From an uncultured Oscillospiraceae bacterium (GTDB lineage: Bacteria > Bacillota > Clostridia > Oscillospirales > Ruminococcaceae): 19,227 nt of DNA. The translations under genes and the position numbers were made by a program. The notes under the pieces are model-generated. The model worked only from the letters and a program-made list of their open reading frames with translations. It was not told the origin of the DNA and did no database searches. The stretch is taken from assembly GCA_934438055.1 (NCBI GenBank), contig CAKSAY010000014.1, positions 1 through 19,227 of the forward strand, given 5' to 3'. Positions 15,592-19,227 of the stretch are shown here, piece by piece (position 1 is the stretch's first letter; each line of letters begins with the position of its first letter).

Positions 15592-16339
15592 AAGAATTAT
15601 CCCCTGTCTAGACGTGCGAAACGGCAGGGTGGTGAAAGGAAAAAAGTTTCAGGGGATTCAGGATGTTGCAGATCCTGTTTTGCTAGCACGCAAATACAAT
15701 CAAGACGGCGCTGACGAGCTCGTGTTCTATGATATAACGGCGTCCACTGAAAATCGAACCATTTTTACTGACATCCTAAAAAGAACCGCCAAGGAAATTT
15801 TTATTCCCTTAACGGTTGGAGGAGGAATTCGCACACCGGATGACTTTGACAGAGTTTTAAAGTGTGGCGCTGATAAGGTGAGCGTCAACGCCGGCGCCAT
15901 TGCAAATCCCTCCATCATTGCCCAAGCCGCAAAGCGCTACGGCAATCAGTGCATCGTTCTTTCCATGGATGTGAAAAATGTAGATGGAGAATATCATATC
16001 TTCACCATGGGCGGTCAAGAAGATACCGGCATAGACGCATTCAAATGGGCTGTCTTTGCCGAACAAAACGGCGCAGGAGAGTTGGTTGTCAACAGCATTG
16101 ACACAGATGGTGTTAAAGACGGTTTTGATTTGACGCTTTTAAAAGAAATTGCAAAGAGGGTGCAAATTCCCATTGTTGCTTCGGGCGGCGCCGGCTGCAT
16201 AAAAGATTTTTCTACCCTTTTTCATCAGATTCCGCAAGTCGACGCCGGACTTGCCGCCTCGATTTTTCATTACGATGAGGTGTGCATAACCAACTTGAAA
16301 GAACAATTAAGGCAAGAAAATATCCCTGTTCGCCTTTAG
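15581..16339 (+). CDS. hisF: Imidazole glycerol phosphate synthase, cyclase subunit
   Basis: Barrel enzyme that uses ammonia from HisH to turn PRFAR into imidazole glycerol phosphate and AICAR. At 252 residues it has the standard length. The N-terminus MLTKRIIPCLDVRNGRVVKG holds catalytic Asp 11, and VLSMD holds catalytic Asp 130; phosphate-binding loops are TVGGGIRT (78-85) and VASGGAG near the C-terminus. ATG 15581 lies inside hisA (11-bp overlap) with GGGAGGTGG about 8 bases ahead. A longer open frame reaches back to 15515, but its extra residues are hisA in another frame, so that start is rejected. It is intact. Confidence 0.97.
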   Translation: MLTKRIIPCLDVRNGRVVKGKKFQGIQDVADPVLLARKYNQDGADELVFYDITASTENRTIFTDILKRTAKEIFIPLTVGGGIRTPDDFDRVLKCGADKVSVNAGAIANPSIIAQAAKRYGNQCIVLSMDVKNVDGEYHIFTMGGQEDTGIDAFKWAVFAEQNGAGELVVNSIDTDGVKDGFDLTLLKEIAKRVQIPIVASGGAGCIKDFSTLFHQIPQVDAGLAASIFHYDEVCITNLKEQLRQENIPVRL

Positions 16340-16792
16340 ACATCAAAATTCTTCGTCTTGCATTTTTAGCACAAATGATAAACTTGCTCCTTTCGATAAG
16401 ACGCCAATTTACAGACGATGTAATACAGACCATAGGAATTTATTAACAAATTGATTTATTCTTTGTGTTGCGCTTTTGTCATAAGTATGATAGCATTATA
16501 AAAGCAGACTATCATAAATCGCTTATGTCCTCTTACCAGCATGATTGTTCTGCAAAGTCTCCTTGCGTTTATCAAATTTTTTTGGCAGAATCTATCGTGC
16601 CTCTATCAATACTGTTCTCTTTAAGAAGACTCTCTACAGCACAATGACTTGTTGCCGCTATGATTGTCTTTGAAAGCAGACATTACAAAACGCGTAGCAG
16701 ATGATATTATCAAATTCATAAAACCGAAAAATTTCGTTTGAGCGATAGGGCAATCAAACGCTTTTATCATATTAAGAAAGGGAAAATATAGC
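16340..16792 (+). other. Gap between hisF and hisIE, possible internal promoter
   Basis: About 450 bp without a recognised gene. TTGTGT (16463-16468) and TATGAT (16486-16491) at 17-base spacing could form an internal promoter for hisIE-hisK. A 7-bp repeat CGTTTGA/TCAAACG (16735-16741 and 16754-16760) lies about 30 bp before the hisIE start. No terminator is seen, so read-through from hisF remains possible. Confidence 0.4.
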
Positions 16793-17440
16793 ATGGAGTT
16801 CATAAATAATTTACATTTCCGGCAAGACAACCTCATCCCCACTATCGTGATTGACCATTATTCAAAACAGGTTCTCACGCTTGCCTATATGAACTCGGAA
16901 AGCTTGCAAATTAGCATTCAGGAAGGGCGCACCTGCTTTTTTAGCAGAAAAAGACAATGTCTCTGGAGAAAAGGGGAAACCTCCGGAAATATTCAGTGGA
17001 TTGAATCCATCTACACAGACTGTGATCAGGATGCTCTTTTGATTGAGGTGAAAAAAACAGGGCCTGCATGTCATAAAGGAACGGATTCATGCTTTACTGC
17101 TCCCATCTGGCGTCGTTTCGAACAAACGCCTTTTTCCATTCATAGTCTGTATGAAATGATTCAGGGCAGGAAAACATCACCCAAAGACGGCTCTTACACC
17201 AGCTATCTCTTTAAAAAAGGCCTGGACAAAATTCTCAAAAAGGTTGGAGAAGAAACAACAGAGGTGGTCATTGGTGCAAAGGGCGGATCAAAGGAAGAAA
17301 CTATCTTTGAAATTGCCGATCTTGTCTATCATCTGCTGGTTTTAATGACTGAATGCGATATTACACCCAAAGATGTGTTCAAAGAGTTGGAAAAGAGGCA
17401 AATTATAGACCATAAAGTGAAGCAGGAGACAATGCAATGA
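16793..17440 (+). CDS. hisIE: Bifunctional phosphoribosyl-AMP cyclohydrolase / phosphoribosyl-ATP pyrophosphatase
   Basis: Fused enzyme for steps 2 and 3: pyrophosphate removal from phosphoribosyl-ATP (HisE part), then ring opening of phosphoribosyl-AMP (HisI part). The HisI domain (about 1-105) shows VLTLAYMNSESL, the metal motif DCDQD (76-80), and zinc ligands Cys 77, Cys 93 and Cys 100 in GPACHKGTDSCF. The HisE domain (about 115-205) shows SYTSYLFKKGLDKILKKVGE, EETTEVVIGAK and ADLVYHLLVLM. The 215 residues are typical of the fusion. ATG 16793 has a GAAAGGG site about 10 bases ahead. Its end overlaps hisK by ATGA. It is intact and may be transcribed partly from its own promoter. Confidence 0.96.
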   Translation: MEFINNLHFRQDNLIPTIVIDHYSKQVLTLAYMNSESLQISIQEGRTCFFSRKRQCLWRKGETSGNIQWIESIYTDCDQDALLIEVKKTGPACHKGTDSCFTAPIWRRFEQTPFSIHSLYEMIQGRKTSPKDGSYTSYLFKKGLDKILKKVGEETTEVVIGAKGGSKEETIFEIADLVYHLLVLMTECDITPKDVFKELEKRQIIDHKVKQETMQ

Positions 17441-18270
17441 TCCACTATCCATATATATTACACACACACACAAACTATTGCGATGGTAAACATACACCCG
17501 AAAAAATGGTACAGGCCGCCCTAGCGGCAGGCTGCAAAATGATAGGCTTTACGGAGCATTCCTTTGTTCCATTTGATCCAGCAGGCGGCATGTCCCCTGC
17601 ACAAACTGCTCAATACCAAGCAGACATTCTCGCTCTGAAAGAAAAATATCGTAATCAAATCGAAATTGCTTTGGGATTAGAGGTAGACTTTTACTCTCCG
17701 GTGCAAGATGTGGTTTCCCTTGACTATGACATCGGGGCAGTTCACTATTTATATAAAAATGGAACCTATTATTCGATTGATGAAACGCCCAAAAAATTTG
17801 AGCAGTGCATCTGTGCCCTAGGCGGAAGCATACAAATGATTAATGCATATTATGAAACAGTTATCGCTATGGCGCAAAAAAGACCGGCCATCCTTGCACA
17901 TTTTGACTTAATCACAAAGTTTAATCATGACAGCCGCTATTTTTCTCAAAACAGCCTGCACTATCAAAAAACTGCGTTAAAAGCGCTTGAGGAAGCTGCA
18001 AAAAACAACGTCGTTTTTGAAATTAACACAGGCGCTATTGCCCGCGGTTGGAAAGACTTTCCCTATCCATCTCCTTTTCTGCTCCACCATCTTGCAAAAA
18101 TGGACGCACCAATCATAATATCCACTGACACGCACTGCACTGAACATTTAACCTTTGGCATTAATGAATCTCTCGAACTGCTTAAAGAGTACGGTTTTAA
18201 GCGAATTTTAGTCTATGAAAATGGGAATTTTCTCTATTATCCGCTGCATTCTCTTCCTTATCATTCTTAA
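17437..18270 (+). CDS. hisK: Histidinol phosphatase, PHP family (HisK/HisJ)
   Basis: Removes phosphate from L-histidinol phosphate, the step between HisC and HisD. PHP-domain metal motifs: HTHTNYCDG with His 9, His 11 and Asp 16, then GFTEHS (Glu 40, His 41), LEVDFY, the GAVHYL segment, LAHFDL, and STDTHC near the C-terminus. The 277 residues fit the Bacillota HisK/HisJ type and explain why hisB here has no phosphatase domain. ATG 17437 overlaps the hisIE stop as ATGA. It is the last gene of the operon, and a strong terminator follows after 8 bp. Other PHP phosphoesterases look similar, but the operon position makes the assignment firm. Confidence 0.93.
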   Translation: MIHYPYILHTHTNYCDGKHTPEKMVQAALAAGCKMIGFTEHSFVPFDPAGGMSPAQTAQYQADILALKEKYRNQIEIALGLEVDFYSPVQDVVSLDYDIGAVHYLYKNGTYYSIDETPKKFEQCICALGGSIQMINAYYETVIAMAQKRPAILAHFDLITKFNHDSRYFSQNSLHYQKTALKALEEAAKNNVVFEINTGAIARGWKDFPYPSPFLLHHLAKMDAPIIISTDTHCTEHLTFGINESLELLKEYGFKRILVYENGNFLYYPLHSLPYHS

Positions 18271-18278
18271 TCTCAACA

Positions 18279-18322
18279 AATCAAAAAGAGGCGTGTTGTT
18301 TTGAGCACGCCTCTTTTTGATT
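18279..18322. terminator. Strong intrinsic terminator after the his operon
   Basis: A 17-bp perfect inverted repeat, AATCAAAAAGAGGCGTG (18279-18295) with CACGCCTCTTTTTGATT (18306-18322), has a 10-base loop. The A- and T-rich base of the stem supplies a U run in both directions, so it can also end transcripts coming from the DUF3795 gene on the minus strand. Confidence 0.9.
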
Positions 18323-18347
18323 AAATAAGTCTCGAAAAGAAAAAATA

Positions 18348-18607
18348 TTATTTATCCTGCATCCATTCTTTATCGTTTCAATTTTAATTCGCGGATTATA
18401 GCCCTAATCTTCTCCCATGTTCGAGAGAACCTCATATGAAAATTGACTGCATTCCCCACAATGATTAAAATCTTGCTCCTCACAGCAGCTCTTCACTTTG
18501 CATTTGCCGCCCCAAAAAGGTTTTTCCATAGCGAGACATCCTTTACAAATTTCCGTCTTTCTCCTTTCGCATGAATTGCACAATACATCGCATCTTGATT
18601 CAAACAT
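18348..18607 (-). pseudogene. DUF3795-like small cysteine-rich protein, decayed
   Basis: From ATG 18605-18607 the frame reads 67 residues with the cysteine pattern of DUF3795 proteins (ESRCDVLCNSC, KGCLAMEKPFWGGKCKVKSCC, HCGEC), presumably a metal-binding protein of unknown role. It stops at TAG (18404-18406), but family-like sequence continues after the stop as GYNPRIKIETI. One base lower it continues as KEWMQDK to TAA (18348-18350). One substitution and one inserted A would restore about 86 residues, the normal family size. The usual FPC after the last cysteine pair reads FSY here, so a conserved cysteine is also lost. These three changes indicate true decay and not a single sequencing error. 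Confidence 0.75.
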
Positions 18608-19151
18608 ATTTCATTTTCTCTGTTATCTTAAGAGAATAACATACAACCCCGTTTTCTCCCGGCGCATAATCTATGTCTTGAGAATGCTCCGAAAATAATC
18701 ACAAACTGCTCCGGGAAAATAGCATTCCTCCTGAAAAAGGCGATTCATCTGTAACTATAAGGATGTGCTGAAATTCCATAAGTAAAATGTTTATAGAAAA
18801 AACGTCTGCTAAATAGGCTATATGTTGTTCCATCTTAATGAATAATCCAAAAAAATAAATTCTAAAAATCTTGTTATTCCATCTCTGCAAGGTAAAGCGT
18901 CCCGCCAAATATTACGCTTGACAGAGAGAACCAAGCTTATATTGTATTAATAGCAGTCCATCAAAATGCGCGCTTTTATAAAAACTTTCTAACAAAAATG
19001 ACGATTCAATGCACAAAATGCTTCTATATTCTAACCATATCAGAGAAATATCAAAAAGTTTTGTGATTCTAAAACCCTCTACTCCCATCGAAAGACGTCC
19101 AATATCATCGCACAAAAGAATAAATCCTACAAATAAGTATCCCCCGGCAAA
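18600..19151 (-). pseudogene. Broken reading frame upstream of the DUF3795 gene, truncated by the IS
   Basis: One minus-strand frame runs from the IS tip to 18600 with only two stop codons (TAA at 18912-18914, TGA at 18699-18701) in about 180 codons of AT-rich DNA. It ends in TGA overlapping the DUF3795 start by 8 bases, an arrangement typical of coupled genes. Segments include YLFVGFILLCDDIGRLSMG, a hydrophobic stretch, and DIDYAPGENGVVCYSLK. I do not recognise the family. The frame is open into the IS, so the 5' part would be missing. Chance openness cannot be excluded. Confidence 0.3.
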
Positions 19152-19152
19152 G

Positions 19153-19227
19153 TGAACTGCCCCAAGTTGTACAGACAGTACAAAAAAAGCCTACTTGATG
19201 TAGCAAATTAAATTTTAAGAAACAAAC
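19153..19227 (-). repeat. Terminal inverted repeat of the window, right copy
   Basis: This is the reverse complement of 37-110 with one extra A in the run at 19182-19188. The sequence runs to the last base of the window without diverging. Confidence 0.95.
19153..19227. mobile_element. End of an insertion sequence (IS3-like), body extends right of window
   Basis: This is the same tip as at position 110, starting TGAACTGCCCC at 19153 and reading into the element to the right. Both tips are the same physical end, so the two element copies are in opposite orientation and both point away from the 19 kb between them. No transposase sequence is inside the window. Confidence 0.65.

Noticed and set aside
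1..19227. CRISPR array, tRNA or rRNA genes, prophage
   Set aside because: No spaced direct repeats, cloverleaf sequences, rRNA segments or phage genes were seen.

Overview
This 19.2 kb stretch looks like chromosomal DNA of a low-to-moderate GC Bacillota, most likely a clostridial lineage. The evidence is a pyruvate kinase with the extra C-terminal PEP-utilizer domain, short-form HisG paired with HisZ, a fused HisIE, a PHP-type histidinol phosphatase, AGGAGG ribosome sites and several TTG starts. Both ends lie inside inverted copies of one insertion-sequence end (37-110 and 19153-19227, differing by one base in a homopolymer). The window therefore looks like a unique segment bounded by two oppositely oriented copies of the same IS.

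Layout: (1) 134-1900, minus: pyruvate kinase, its 3' end 23 bp from the left IS end. (2) 2282-5028, plus: an ABC importer of the nitrate/sulfonate/NMT1 type (ATPase, permease, lipoprotein), substrate unknown. (3) 5045-5240: a convergent intergenic region with a bidirectional terminator and a dense set of long helices that looks like an undescribed structured RNA. (4) 5332-8777, minus: a two-gene heterodimeric ABC exporter with one consensus and one degenerate ATP site. (5) 9018-18270, plus: a ten-gene histidine operon, hisZ-G-D-C-B-H-A-F-IE-hisK, covering the whole pathway from PRPP and ATP to histidine except that histidinol phosphatase is the PHP type. It is closed by a strong 17-bp-stem terminator. 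(6) 18348-19151, minus: a decayed DUF3795 gene and, upstream of it, a long broken reading frame cut by the right IS.

The most striking observation is that three his genes carry frame lesions, each in a simple repeat. They are a G tract in hisZ (one G short), a (CT)n tract at the hisC N-terminus (one unit short) and a G tract in hisA (one short or two too many). The remaining frames are clean, so these are recent slippage mutations, phase-variable switches, or (for the G tracts) sequencing errors. If real, the strain is probably a histidine auxotroph in the present phase. Together with the two-lesion DUF3795 gene and the flanking IS copies, this suggests a genome undergoing reduction or IS expansion.
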